Positions 8,364 through 16,856 of a DNA stretch of 64,000 bases are shown here, piece after piece. The notes below the pieces were generated by a model, which worked only from the letters and a program-made list of their open reading frames with translations, was not told the origin of the DNA and did not search any database. Origin of the DNA: CAYPPG01 sp964412555 (lineage in GTDB: Bacteria; Hinthialibacterota; Hinthialibacteria; Hinthialibacterales; Hinthialibacteraceae); the NCBI GenBank assembly GCA_964412555.1, contig CAYPPG010000032.1, forward strand, positions 1-64,000. The letters are read 5' to 3'. A program made the translations under genes and the position numbers. Position 1 is the stretch's first letter. Each line of letters begins with the position of its first letter.

Positions 8364-8393
8364 AGTATAACGAATCATCTTTTACTTTGTCAC
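8364..8393 (-). promoter_or_regulatory. Sigma-70-like promoter upstream of the 43-aa ORF
   Basis: On the minus strand GTGACA (complement of 8388-8393) and TATACT (complement of 8364-8369) are separated by 18 bases. The pair matches the TTGACA/TATAAT consensus at five and five positions. It sits 30-60 bp downstream of the PD-(D/E)XK gene stop and faces the small ORF. Confidence 0.5.
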
Positions 8394-8423
8394 AAGAATT
8401 TCTCTGTTCGAGAATCAGCTTCT

Positions 8424-9290
8424 TTATTCAGAGTTCGAATTTTTGAAACGAACATCGAAAATCGTACCATACATTTCGATGTTCAATCGCTCCGCCGGGT
8501 CTTTCACGCGTGGATCGAACATAGGGGAAACCATGATTAAACGGTTCGCTTTTCGTTTCTTCTTATCTTGGTAAAAATTTGCTTTCCGCCAGAAAGCATA
8601 CAAATCCGGCTTGCTTACGGATGATTTGATTTCACACAAAATCAAATGCCCGTCATGAATAATAATATCCAATTCAACCTGATCAGGCTCACCAAAAACA
8701 ACACCTTTCTCATCAAAATCGTGATAATTATACACTTGCACATCAAACGACTTTTCCAAGATCGCTTTCAATCCATCGCGAAAGGCCCCTTCCGATTGAA
8801 GCCCCCACCGTGCTCCCAATGCGCCAATAGACTGCTGATGTTTCAGATCCTGAAGTTCCAAACGTTCAAGAATTTTTTGATTTTCATTTCCTATCCGTTT
8901 AATTTCTTCATAAATCTTCACATTTTCTTTCTGAAGATCATTGCTAATACTACGCAACTCCTGCATCTCAGCACGAAAACTATCCATCTCAGCACGGAAA
9001 TTATCCATTTCAGCGTGAAAATTATCCATTTCTCCACGAATTTCCTGGATTTCTTCTTGGATACTCTCTAAGATTTTTTGATTCTGGTCCCATAGTTTCC
9101 TTTGCTCTTCACGATACCGCCTCATTTCATCCAGAATCCGATCAAACCGGCTTTCGGTTTCAGCCTTATCGGCAAAAACACCACTTGAAACCCGCAAAAC
9201 AAAAGAACGAAATGTGGGATCATCTTCCAACAAGGAGGGAAGTTCCGATCGAATCATATTCTTGATTGCATTGCGATCCATAGACTCCAT
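8424..9290 (-). CDS. DUF3782-like coiled-coil protein with PD-(D/E)XK nuclease fold
   Basis: This protein of about 288 residues has an N-terminal helical region, a long coiled coil and a C-terminal nuclease-like domain. The coiled coil includes four nearly identical heptads of the type AEMDxFR. The C-terminal domain has the pattern E-LDIIIHDGH-x5-EIKSS, matching the D...ExK core of PD-(D/E)XK nucleases and the DUF3782 family. The cellular role is unknown; DNA binding or cleavage is inferred from the fold only. I chose ATG 9290 because GAAGGA lies 9 bases before it. A GTG at 9314 is in frame but lacks such a site. It is monocistronic. Confidence 0.8.
   Translation of the reverse strand: MESMDRNAIKNMIRSELPSLLEDDPTFRSFVLRVSSGVFADKAETESRFDRILDEMRRYREEQRKLWDQNQKILESIQEEIQEIRGEMDNFHAEMDNFRAEMDSFRAEMQELRSISNDLQKENVKIYEEIKRIGNENQKILERLELQDLKHQQSIGALGARWGLQSEGAFRDGLKAILEKSFDVQVYNYHDFDEKGVVFGEPDQVELDIIIHDGHLILCEIKSSVSKPDLYAFWRKANFYQDKKKRKANRLIMVSPMFDPRVKDPAERLNIEMYGTIFDVRFKNSNSE
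8964..9047 (-). repeat. Four 21-bp tandem repeats encoding coiled-coil heptads
   Basis: Four consecutive 21-bp units (8964-8984, 8985-9005, 9006-9026, 9027-9047) encode the heptads of the coiled coil in the DUF3782-like gene. The first three are almost identical and the fourth has diverged. A unit of exactly seven codons keeps frame and heptad register, so copy number could vary without breaking the protein. Confidence 0.8.
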
Positions 9291-9413
9291 TGTGCACATT
9301 CCTTCGTCGTTCACTTTAAATGATATTATATCACAATTTGCAAAAGATGATTCTCTCTCCTGAATTCATTCGATCCTAAACTTGAGTACTATTTCATTCT
9401 TATGACAACAACC

Positions 9414-9446
9414 AAAAAGAGGCATACGAAATGAACATGTGCCTCT
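9414..9446 (-). terminator. Intrinsic terminator after galU
   Basis: On the minus strand AGAGGCA and TGCCTCT form a seven-pair stem with a loop of 15 bases, followed by a T run. It lies 28-60 bp downstream of the galU stop and fits termination of the cysE-dnaD-dnaC-galU transcript. Confidence 0.75.
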
Positions 9447-9473
9447 TCTATGTTATTTTCTTTAATATATTGT

Positions 9474-10445
9474 TTATTTGCTTTTTGGAGCAGTCGTTTC
9501 ACTCTTATTGTTCTTCTTTTTTCTTTTCGATTGGGCATATTTGATTAAGCCAGGAACCTCTCCCGATAAAAAATTCTCAAATTCTTCTCCGATATCGTCC
9601 CGTTGCAAAGCGAATTCAACCGACGTTTTAATATAATCGAGACGATTTCCAATGTCGTGACGTTTCCCTTCGAATTCGAAAGCATACATTCTTTGATCTT
9701 TGCACATTAAACGTAAAGCATCGGTCAACTGAATCTCTCCATTTTTCCCAGGGGGAGTTCGCTCGATGTATTCGAAAATATCGTATGTTAAAATATATCG
9801 GCCGCCGACAGCAAGGTCGGATGGAGCATGGTCAACATCGGGTTTCTCGATCAAATTCTCCACGATATTCGTACGCTCATCAATGTCTTTTCCTTGAATG
9901 ATCCCATAATTGATCACTTTTTCCCTCGGCACTTTCTCGACACCGATAACCGGACAGCGCCAGACCTTATAAAAATTCATCAATTGCTTCGTGCATGGAA
10001 CCTCGGAACTGACGATCGTATCGCCTAACAAGACCACGAACGGTTCACCCGCCACATGCTGCTTGGCGTAATAAATGGCGTCACCAAGCCCTCGGCTTCC
10101 CTTTTGGCGGATATAATGGATATTTACAAGATTCGAGATTTCTTCCAAGCATTGAAACAAATCTTGATTTCCGGATGCAGCAACCGCTTGTTCCAATTCC
10201 CAGGAACGGTCAAAATGGTCTTCAATGGCGCGCTTCCCTTTACCTGTAATGATCAAGATATCCGTAATGCCGGATTCAACCACTTCCTCGATCACATATT
10301 GAATGGTTGGTTTATCGATCAATGGAAGCATTTCTTTGGGCTGCACTTTTGTTGCGGGTAAGAAACGTGTTCCCAATCCTGCAGCGGGGATCACCGCTTT
10401 TCGTACTTCTCCGGACACCAGATCGTAACTGCTAATAGAAGTCAT
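9474..10445 (-). CDS. galU: UTP--glucose-1-phosphate uridylyltransferase
   Basis: The enzyme makes UDP-glucose from UTP and glucose 1-phosphate for polysaccharide and cell-envelope synthesis. It has the N-terminal nucleotide-binding signature AVIPAAGLGTRFLPATKVQPKEML, shown here as AAGLGTRFLPATK followed by PKEMLPL, and the GKNGEIQLTDALR region typical of bacterial GalU. At 323 residues it has a C-terminal Lys-rich extension of about 20 residues. It is the last gene of a minus-strand operon and is followed by an intrinsic terminator. An AAAGGTG upstream of ATG 10445 supports the start. Confidence 0.95.
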   Translation of the reverse strand: MTSISSYDLVSGEVRKAVIPAAGLGTRFLPATKVQPKEMLPLIDKPTIQYVIEEVVESGITDILIITGKGKRAIEDHFDRSWELEQAVAASGNQDLFQCLEEISNLVNIHYIRQKGSRGLGDAIYYAKQHVAGEPFVVLLGDTIVSSEVPCTKQLMNFYKVWRCPVIGVEKVPREKVINYGIIQGKDIDERTNIVENLIEKPDVDHAPSDLAVGGRYILTYDIFEYIERTPPGKNGEIQLTDALRLMCKDQRMYAFEFEGKRHDIGNRLDYIKTSVEFALQRDDIGEEFENFLSGEVPGLIKYAQSKRKKKNNKSETTAPKSK

Positions 10446-10482
10446 CCACTCACACCTTTCCTCAAATTCTGCTTGCTCATTA

Positions 10483-11277
10483 TTATTTCATCGATCCTCG
10501 CGGCCGCTTCCAACGACCGCCATGAGGCTCTTCCGCTCGTAACCGGCGATAATCATCCGCTCGAATTTCGATTTCAGAGCACATATCGACAATCCGTGAG
10601 GCCAGCGTACTGTCAACACGCCTTGTCAAATCCTCAAAGCCGATTTGCGAGGTAATAATCATCGTTTTGCAATCTTGATAGCGGCGATTGATCAAGGAAT
10701 ATAGCCGGTCTGCCACCCATGTGGAAGTTTTCTGCTGGCCGAAGTCATCCAATACAAAAATCTGTTTATTCATATCATGGAGCAAACGTCCCTTCGGAGT
10801 CGTTGAATTTTGGGGATCGAAAGTGCTGCGAATCGCATCCAACAAATCGACAACATTATAAAACACTCCGTCAAATCCCCGCATGATCAAAGTTTTCAAG
10901 ATTCCACAAGCAATATGAGTTTTGCCGACCCCAGTCGGTCCATGGATATACAGACCTTTCGTGTGATTCAAGGAGTAATCATTCGCATATTGCCTGGCTT
11001 TTGCCAAACAAGCCTTTAACGACGTCGTCCTCGGATCAAAGGTATCGAGCGTTTCTTCTGCATAACGACTCGGTATCCGGGATTCGTGAATGCCTGTCCG
11101 AATGACTTCCCGTGTGACACAAATACAAGGACGAGCACCCCGTTCATCAATTATATTGCCATACCCATCACAAAGCGGACATGTTGAATCCGGATCCTCT
11201 TCGGGAAGTTCATCCAGATTCGGTAATTTTGTTTTCAAATTTTCGATATCTTTCCCTAAAGAAGAAAAATGTTTCAT
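10483..11277 (-). CDS. DnaC/DnaI-like AAA+ helicase loader
   Basis: The 264-residue protein has an N-terminal zinc-binding motif (C33-x2-C36 and C51-x-C53) and a AAA+ domain with Walker A GPTGVGKT (113-120) and Walker B FVLDDFG (D177-D178). This is the layout of DnaI/DnaC proteins, which load the replicative helicase DnaB onto DNA; IstB-like ATPases are the main alternative but lack a zinc finger and sit beside a transposase. The gene directly follows a DnaD-like gene, as a primosome pair. I placed the start at ATG 11277, with GGGG seven bases upstream. The longer open frame only overlaps the previous gene. Confidence 0.85.
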   Translation of the reverse strand: MKHFSSLGKDIENLKTKLPNLDELPEEDPDSTCPLCDGYGNIIDERGARPCICVTREVIRTGIHESRIPSRYAEETLDTFDPRTTSLKACLAKARQYANDYSLNHTKGLYIHGPTGVGKTHIACGILKTLIMRGFDGVFYNVVDLLDAIRSTFDPQNSTTPKGRLLHDMNKQIFVLDDFGQQKTSTWVADRLYSLINRRYQDCKTMIITSQIGFEDLTRRVDSTLASRIVDMCSEIEIRADDYRRLRAEEPHGGRWKRPRGSMK

Positions 11278-11309
11278 AATTTTTCCCCAACCCAAATGCT
11301 GAATTTCAG

Positions 11310-11957
11310 TTATTCTTTCGTGGATTTTTCGTGTTCTGTTTCTTTTTTCATCGCTTTTTCGAGATGCGATTTCACCCAAGCAAGGCTTTTCACTTTCCTT
11401 GAATACGCCTCAGAAAATATATCATAAATCACTCCCATATCATACGTGTTCGCAATCTCTTCTAAATCTTCTGCAATTCGAGGGGAGAATCGGGCGCCGA
11501 ACAGCATTTGATAAAAGTAAATCACATTTTCTACAGCATTCATGGTTCTCGTGTTTTGATAATAACGCAGGATAAAATTTCCGGCAGAAGAATTCGCTGA
11601 AAGAGCAGTGCGAATCTTTGCTTCCTCCAAAGGCGCTGAAAGAGGCGTGACAATACGGCATGTTTGATCATCAAAACATGTATTCGTTCGGTCAATCCAT
11701 CCACTATTTTGCAATTGTGAGAGCAAAGACTCGATTTTTTGTCTCTCAATACCTGTCCATCGAAACAGATCGTCTATTCGTATCGAAAACCAATCAGGAG
11801 TAAGATTTGCATCACAATCCAGTTCAATCAATTTACGAAATAACAGCCACCCCTCTCCCCCACATTCTTTCGCGACTTCTTCAGGGAGTCCGCTTTCCTC
11901 GATCCAACGAGGAAACACAACCCAAAGCGGATCACGATTCCCCACGATCCCCCTCAC
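11310..11957 (-). CDS. DnaD/DnaB-domain primosome-like protein
   Basis: This 215-residue protein has an N-terminal winged-helix-like part (residues about 1-100) and a C-terminal all-helical DnaD-type domain ending in the pattern AWVKSHLEKAMK. In Firmicutes DnaD and DnaB help DnaI load the helicase at the origin and at restart sites. The adjacent DnaI-like gene 32 bp downstream supports this role, although the assignment is from fold-level patterns only. The start is a GTG at 11957, overlapping the end of cysE by 26 bp, which suggests translational coupling. Confidence 0.68.
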   Translation of the reverse strand: MRGIVGNRDPLWVVFPRWIEESGLPEEVAKECGGEGWLLFRKLIELDCDANLTPDWFSIRIDDLFRWTGIERQKIESLLSQLQNSGWIDRTNTCFDDQTCRIVTPLSAPLEEAKIRTALSANSSAGNFILRYYQNTRTMNAVENVIYFYQMLFGARFSPRIAEDLEEIANTYDMGVIYDIFSEAYSRKVKSLAWVKSHLEKAMKKETEHEKSTKE

Positions 11958-12672
11958 TTTCAGAGAATGAAGCTGTAACCAACTTTTCCCGCTCTTGCAT
12001 CATATGGCCTTCGATTTCTTCGTGCACAGATACAATTTCTTTGTGGAGTTCTTCCAATCTCTCCATAATGGGGTCGGGGAAATTCACTTGATCTAAATCC
12101 ACCCCTTTTGTAGCCACTCGCTGGCCTTTATGAATCACAATCCGGCCCGGAACCCCCACAACCGTACTATCATGTGGAACATCTTTCAACACCACCGATT
12201 GAGCACCGATCTTCACATTATCACCGATCAGAATATTCCCGAGAACTTTTGCGCCTGCGCTCACCATGACATTGTTTCCTAAAGTCGGATGCCTTTTTCC
12301 GGTCTCTTTTCCGGTTCCCCCCAAGGTGACTCCTTGAAACAATACACAGCCATCGCCGATAATGGTTGTTTCACCGATTACGACTCCCATTCCATGGTCG
12401 ATAAACAATCCTTCTCCGATTCTTGCTCCGGGGTGAATTTCGATTCCGGTCATAAACCGGCTGAATTGGGAGATAACGCGCGGCAAGAATGGGATGTGAA
12501 TTTTACTATGCAGAAAATGAGCAAAGCGATGCATGAGAATCGCATGAAATCCAGCATAAGTGAAAATCACCTCCAGCGCTCCCCAAAATCCTCTCGCCGC
12601 CGGATCGTTTTCCATACAGGAATTAAAATCTTTGATTACCGTTTTTATCGCTCGTATCAACATATACGGCAT
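11932..12672 (-). CDS. cysE: Serine O-acetyltransferase
   Basis: This enzyme acetylates L-serine with acetyl-CoA, the first step of cysteine synthesis. It has the short EpsC/CysE form: an N-terminal helical part, then the left-handed beta-helix with GIEIHPGARIGEGLFIDHG and GVTLGGTGKETGKRHPTLG, which holds the catalytic His-Asp environment. A C-terminal extension of about 50 residues is charged and helical. It heads a minus-strand operon with dnaD, dnaC and galU. ATG 12672 has a GAGG only one base away, while ATG 12663 (M4) has that site 10 bases away, so the true start may be M4. Confidence 0.94.
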   Translation of the reverse strand: MPYMLIRAIKTVIKDFNSCMENDPAARGFWGALEVIFTYAGFHAILMHRFAHFLHSKIHIPFLPRVISQFSRFMTGIEIHPGARIGEGLFIDHGMGVVIGETTIIGDGCVLFQGVTLGGTGKETGKRHPTLGNNVMVSAGAKVLGNILIGDNVKIGAQSVVLKDVPHDSTVVGVPGRIVIHKGQRVATKGVDLDQVNFPDPIMERLEELHKEIVSVHEEIEGHMMQEREKLVTASFSESEGDRGES

Positions 12673-12719
12673 ACCTCGACAGACATTAGACTTACTCGTT
12701 TTTTACAACACCGTTACGA

Positions 12720-12750
12720 TTGACAAGATGAAGAGCTGTATCATTATAAC
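12720..12750 (+). promoter_or_regulatory. Promoter for rlmN, overlapping the cysE promoter
   Basis: A perfect TTGACA (12720-12725) is followed after 18 bases by TTATAA (12744-12749). The -10 element overlaps the minus-strand cysE -10, so the two divergent promoters would compete for RNA polymerase. Confidence 0.45.
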
Positions 12751-12751
12751 A
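12743..12751 (-). promoter_or_regulatory. Extended -10 promoter for the cysE operon
   Basis: On the minus strand TGTTATAAT is a consensus TATAAT preceded by the extended -10 element TGn. No clear -35 is seen at 16-18 bp, which is acceptable for an extended -10 promoter. It lies about 70 bp upstream of the cysE start. Confidence 0.5.
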
Positions 12752-12838
12752 CCATGAGAAAAACTCAAAACGGATTTTCTTATTATTTCATCTTCCTAAC
12801 TATATCTACTTATATTGTTGACGGGCAAGTATATCCAA

Positions 12839-13939
12839 ATGAATAATCAAATGGAATCCATTTTCAACCTCTCTCCTCTCGAATTGACCGCATGGCTATC
12901 CGAGCGAGGACATCCGGCCTTTCATACCAACCAGATTCTGCAATGGATTTATCAGCGTAAGGCAAAATCCTTTGAAGAGATGACCAATCTCTCAAAAAAT
13001 CTTCGTGAGCAATTGAAAAATACCTTTCATATTGAATTGCCCCTTGTCGTCGATCACCAATATGATGAAATGGACGGCACCACGAAAATTCTACTTCGCC
13101 TTCCCGATCAGGAAGGAATCGAAGCCGTCAAGATGCCCCGCTATACCGGTTCTGTTCATACCGATCCAAAATCGGGGAGAGTCAAGCAGAAAAAAGATGG
13201 TTTGAAGGATATCGACTACACATTGTGCTTATCAACCCAGGCCGGTTGTCTCTTTTCTTGCCGATTCTGTGCTTCCGGCAGTTTGGGTTTGAAAAGAAAT
13301 TTGACTACCGGAGAAATTCTCTCACAGATCCTGTATTTCAAGCATCAGGATGTTCCCTTTTCCCATATCGTTTTCATGGGAACCGGTGAACCGTTACATA
13401 ATTTCAATCACTTACGCAAATCCATTGAAATCATATGCGATAAACAAGCACTCGGCTTTTCACCGCGCAGGCTTACTGTTTCTACGATAGGGCTTGTTCC
13501 GCAGATTTACCGTATGGCGAAAGAAGATTGGAAAGTCAAACTCGCCGTTTCCCTTCATGCCACTACCGACGAAAAAAGAAAGCAATTGGTTCCTATTGCA
13601 AATGCCTATCAACTGGATCAATTGATGGATGCTCTCCGTTTTTACCAAAATCGCAACAAACGGAGAATCACATTTGAATATTTGATGATCGAGGGAATGA
13701 ATGATAAACAAAAGGATGTTGAACGATTGACCAAACTTTGCGAAGGGCTGCTTTGTCACGTCAATTTGATCCCTTATAATTCAATCCCCAAAGTTGACTA
13801 TCAGCCCACCTCACCGCATCACATCAATCGATTCAAGAAATGGTTGCTGGAAAAAAAATTCGATGTTACCGTCCGGTATAGCCGTGGTCGTCACATCGAT
13901 GCTGCTTGTGGTCAACTTCGATTGAGACATTCTGCTTGA
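12839..13939 (+). CDS. rlmN: 23S rRNA (adenine2503-C2)/tRNA A37 methyltransferase RlmN
   Basis: RlmN is a radical SAM enzyme that methylates C2 of A2503 in 23S rRNA and A37 in some tRNAs. The iron-sulfur motif C137-x3-C141-x2-C144 (CLFSCRFC) is present, with GTGEPLHNF downstream and the conserved C-terminal Cys in AACGQLR that forms the protein-RNA intermediate. The segment before the cluster (about PRYTGSVHTDPKSG) is longer than in E. coli RlmN. I prefer ATG 12839; an in-frame TTG at 12815 is the alternative. The stop codon overlaps the first base pairs of a 47-bp tandem hairpin repeat. Confidence 0.93.
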   Translation: MNNQMESIFNLSPLELTAWLSERGHPAFHTNQILQWIYQRKAKSFEEMTNLSKNLREQLKNTFHIELPLVVDHQYDEMDGTTKILLRLPDQEGIEAVKMPRYTGSVHTDPKSGRVKQKKDGLKDIDYTLCLSTQAGCLFSCRFCASGSLGLKRNLTTGEILSQILYFKHQDVPFSHIVFMGTGEPLHNFNHLRKSIEIICDKQALGFSPRRLTVSTIGLVPQIYRMAKEDWKVKLAVSLHATTDEKRKQLVPIANAYQLDQLMDALRFYQNRNKRRITFEYLMIEGMNDKQKDVERLTKLCEGLLCHVNLIPYNSIPKVDYQPTSPHHINRFKKWLLEKKFDVTVRYSRGRHIDAACGQLRLRHSA

Positions 13940-14031
13940 TATTGCAGGCGGGGACGCCTGCTCCACCCACAATTGTATGTTTCAGATATTGCAGGCGGAG
14001 ACGCCTGCTCTACCCACAATTGTATGTTTCA
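13938..14031. repeat. Two 47-bp tandem hairpin repeats between rlmN and a radical SAM gene
   Basis: Units 13938-13984 and 13985-14031 differ at two positions. Each contains the stem GCAGGCG-GGGA-CGCCTGC (second copy GAGA loop), seven pairs with a four-base loop, followed by a conserved non-palindromic tail CCCACAATTGTATGTTTCA. The array begins within the rlmN stop codon and ends 20 bp from the convergent radical SAM gene. Confidence 0.88.
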
Positions 14032-14050
14032 ATCGATATTGGGTTCGGGT

Positions 14051-15451
14051 TCACCCAATACGGCGCAATATATCCCAATACGCTCCCCGTTCTCCATCGC
14101 GAATCGCATCTGTCAATTTTTGATTGGAGTTGTAATTGTAATCCGTGCCTTTTCGTTCCGGATGAAAGAAGAAAAAGCGGTCATCATCTCCGATCAATTG
14201 ATCGATCATACGAACTGCAACCGCTTCGATATCAGGTTCCAGGAAAAACTGAGGATCACAAATACCGGTTCCACCCACGAGGCCTTTTTTCATCTCATTC
14301 TCGAGCAATTGCTTTGCAAGGGGGGTGCCGCCATAAACACGAACTCCGAGCGCCACACCAATTCTATCCGCCTCGCTTCGTTTCATGATTTCGACAGTAT
14401 TCTTGATACTTTCTGCCGATTCACCGGGAGCACCTAACAGTAAATCCAGCATCACTGCAATTCCTTCGTCTTTACAATACTGTACCGACTTTAAAATATC
14501 GGCCGGCTGATAATTCCGCTGCAGCAGTTTCAACATTCTTTCGTCACCACTATCTGTCCCGAAATTGATTCCGACACATCCCGCAGCCCTCATCCATTTT
14601 GCCAATTCCTGTGAAAACGGATTCGGACTGCAATAAGCATACCAGCGGAGTTGTTCTCCTAAATCACGTTGAATCAACTCCTTACATATGTCTATCGCAT
14701 GATGTTCAGGAATATTGAATTCACTGTCACAGGTATGAATGTGGTTGCATCCCAATTCCAACAATTTCTCCAACTCATCGGCGACCTCGACAGGAGAACG
14801 CAGCCGCATTTGATCCCCTTTCGCTATCGGATCGGCGCAATAGATACAATGCATCGGACAACCGCGTTTGGTCTCGATCCCCAATTGACCTCCTTCCTCG
14901 TAATATCGCCGATTATCCACCCATTGCCGGCTCATAGGGGGTAATTCATCCAAAGGGTAATAATGAACGGGATTCCGGATGATTTTTCCGTTCTTTTTCC
15001 AAACCAAATTCGGTAAGTCGGTCCATTCCCGCTTGTTTGCCATTCGATTCAGCATTCTATTCAGAATGAATTCTCCATCTCCCCAAATCCCCACGTCCGC
15101 ATTACAGATCTTCAATATTTCTTCCGGAGCGGTCGAATATCCCACTCCACCCACTACAATGGGACTGCCAGTATAAGCTCGGACATGACTCACCATTTCC
15201 GAAAATGTTTCCAGAAACGACTCACGACTCGTGAAAAAACAATCATCCATATTCCGCAAAGTCATTCCTGTAAGATCAAATTCTCCATCGGAAAAAAAAC
15301 GAGAAATTGCCGATTTCCAATCCTCTTCCCAACATAAATCCAAAATATCGACTTCATGCCCACCGGCATGAAGCGCTTCTGCTATATAATCTAGGCCAAT
15401 TGGAGCAATCGGAGGTTGAATCCGGTTTGAATTGATTAAGGCTACTTTCAT
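14051..15451 (-). CDS. B12-binding domain radical SAM protein
   Basis: This 466-residue protein has an N-terminal cobalamin-binding Rossmann-like domain (about 1-140) and a radical SAM domain with the cluster motif C198-x3-C202-x2-C205 (CPMHCIYC). It belongs to the large class of B12-dependent radical SAM enzymes, many of which methylate unactivated carbon or phosphorus or act on lipids and natural products. The substrate cannot be inferred: the gene stands alone and converges on rlmN. The region 160-180 (YYPLDELPPMSRQWVDNRRY) is typical of the linker in these proteins. Confidence 0.85.
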   Translation of the reverse strand: MKVALINSNRIQPPIAPIGLDYIAEALHAGGHEVDILDLCWEEDWKSAISRFFSDGEFDLTGMTLRNMDDCFFTSRESFLETFSEMVSHVRAYTGSPIVVGGVGYSTAPEEILKICNADVGIWGDGEFILNRMLNRMANKREWTDLPNLVWKKNGKIIRNPVHYYPLDELPPMSRQWVDNRRYYEEGGQLGIETKRGCPMHCIYCADPIAKGDQMRLRSPVEVADELEKLLELGCNHIHTCDSEFNIPEHHAIDICKELIQRDLGEQLRWYAYCSPNPFSQELAKWMRAAGCVGINFGTDSGDERMLKLLQRNYQPADILKSVQYCKDEGIAVMLDLLLGAPGESAESIKNTVEIMKRSEADRIGVALGVRVYGGTPLAKQLLENEMKKGLVGGTGICDPQFFLEPDIEAVAVRMIDQLIGDDDRFFFFHPERKGTDYNYNSNQKLTDAIRDGERGAYWDILRRIG

Positions 15452-15628
15452 ATCGATCCCATCTTTCGTCCATTTGATGTTGGCTTAGTTTTCAATAATG
15501 TTAATTCCTTGTCAAAATCGTTCACCCCATATAACAACGAATATTGTGCCTAATCTACACCATGAAAAAACAATTTCATTGTGGTATGCTAGTCAAACCC
15601 AATCTCATTCAAAGAAAGGATTATACCA

Positions 15629-16495
15629 ATGGATAAGCGATCCACCTTCATCGTTTTTATTCTATTTTTCATGGCCACGACAGTCACTGCCGAAGAGGTC
15701 TATTGCCGTTATGAATTATCGGATGGCATTCATTACGGCCGTGTTTATGGAGATACAATTCATGAACTCTGTGCCGCACCATGGGACGGCGGAAAAGAAA
15801 CCGGCCATATCGTCTCCGTCGATCAAGTCAAACTCTTGCACCCAAGCGTTCCGGAAAAAATCATCGGTATTACCGGCGCATTTCCGGAAGCCTGGACGGA
15901 TAAGGAACCCTACAAAACCACACGGTGGTTTCTGAAACCACCGACCGGTGCCGCTTCTCCTGGAGACACCATCGTACTTCCGGCCGCTGTCGACGAGCTG
16001 CTTGTCGAAACGGAACTCGTGGTCGTCATCGGCAAGACTATCAAAAACGGCAACTTGGAAGAAGCGAAAGAAGCGATATTCGGATACACCGCAGGGAATG
16101 ATATCATCGGCTCAATAGACTCTTATCACAAAATCGCAGGTGAACCGCTCGATCAAGAAGAAACTTTCCTACTTCCAGCATTGAAACAAGGCGATAAATT
16201 TTCGCCCTACGGTCCCTTTATTTATCGCGGCGTCGATTGGCAGGACCGTGACCGTGTATTGATCGTCAAAAATGAAAAAACAGGGAAAAAAGATGTGTAT
16301 CGCCACACGACCACCGGCCTTGTGTATCCACCTGAGAAAATCGTTCGCGACCTCTCCCGTCTCTTCACGCTCAGTCCAGGCGATGTCATTTTCACCGGTA
16401 CAACTGAAGCGCTGCCGGCTCATGATGGAGACGTAATGGAAGTTACCGTCGAAGGATTAGGAACTCTAATCAATACCGTTGCCGCGATGAAGTAA
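15629..16495 (+). CDS. Secreted fumarylacetoacetate hydrolase-family protein
   Basis: The mature part (about 22-288) is a FAH-fold domain: TELVVVIGKTIKN and the ExE metal ligands in LVETELV, GYTAGNDI, and the C-terminal LSPGDVIFTGTTEALPAHDGD. The family hydrolyses or decarboxylates 2-oxo/acylpyruvate compounds with Mg2+. The odd part is the N-terminus: MDKRSTFIVFILFFMATTVTA is a clear Sec signal peptide, whereas FAH enzymes are normally cytoplasmic. An AAAGGA nine bases before the ATG supports the start, so the leader is not an artefact of start choice. Substrate unknown. Confidence 0.82.
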   Translation: MDKRSTFIVFILFFMATTVTAEEVYCRYELSDGIHYGRVYGDTIHELCAAPWDGGKETGHIVSVDQVKLLHPSVPEKIIGITGAFPEAWTDKEPYKTTRWFLKPPTGAASPGDTIVLPAAVDELLVETELVVVIGKTIKNGNLEEAKEAIFGYTAGNDIIGSIDSYHKIAGEPLDQEETFLLPALKQGDKFSPYGPFIYRGVDWQDRDRVLIVKNEKTGKKDVYRHTTTGLVYPPEKIVRDLSRLFTLSPGDVIFTGTTEALPAHDGDVMEVTVEGLGTLINTVAAMK

Positions 16496-16826
16496 TTTAC
16501 TTCGAGCCGATGTGGTAACACGAACGTATCAAATTATATTTGATTATCCCATTGCAATCATCTTCTAAAAAATAGAAGCATCAACATTTCCTCGAATCCC
16601 CAAATATTTTTGAAACAATCCCACTGATCTGAGATAAATACTCAATAAACAGAGAGAAATGAGTAAAGAGAATAAATTGGATTGATTGAGCGACTGTTTT
16701 ATACAGCGATTACGCTCCCGAATCAGGAGAAAATGAAATGGAGGCATGATATAATGATGCAGGTTTTTGATAAGATACTCAATCCGAGAAACATGCTTCG
16801 AGATTTCGAGCAAATCCTGGATTACC
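16496..16826. other. Intergenic region upstream of the ECF sigma operon
   Basis: No convincing gene was found. A minus-strand open frame of 82 codons at 16565-16813 lacks a good ribosome binding site and resembles no family. The 3' end of this interval leads into an ECF-type promoter candidate. Confidence 0.4.
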
Positions 16827-16853
16827 GGAAGTAGAGTCTAATCATTATCTAAA
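16827..16853 (+). promoter_or_regulatory. Candidate ECF (sigmaE-type) promoter before the sigma factor gene
   Basis: GGAAGTA at 16827-16833 and TCTAAA at 16848-16853 are 14 bases apart, close to the sigmaE pattern GGAACTT-N15/16-TCnAA. If used, the sigma factor would drive its own operon, and transcription would begin around the annotated TTG codon, favouring a start further downstream. Confidence 0.35.
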
Positions 16854-16856
16854 TAC

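Noticed and set aside
10483..11277. The AAA+ protein as an IstB-type transposase helper
   Set aside because: There is no IstA transposase or IS end nearby, and the neighbour is a DnaD-like gene with a zinc finger in the loader.
16565..16813. An 82-codon minus-strand open frame upstream of the sigma factor
   Set aside because: It has no ribosome binding site or recognisable domain and lies in the promoter region of the plus-strand operon.
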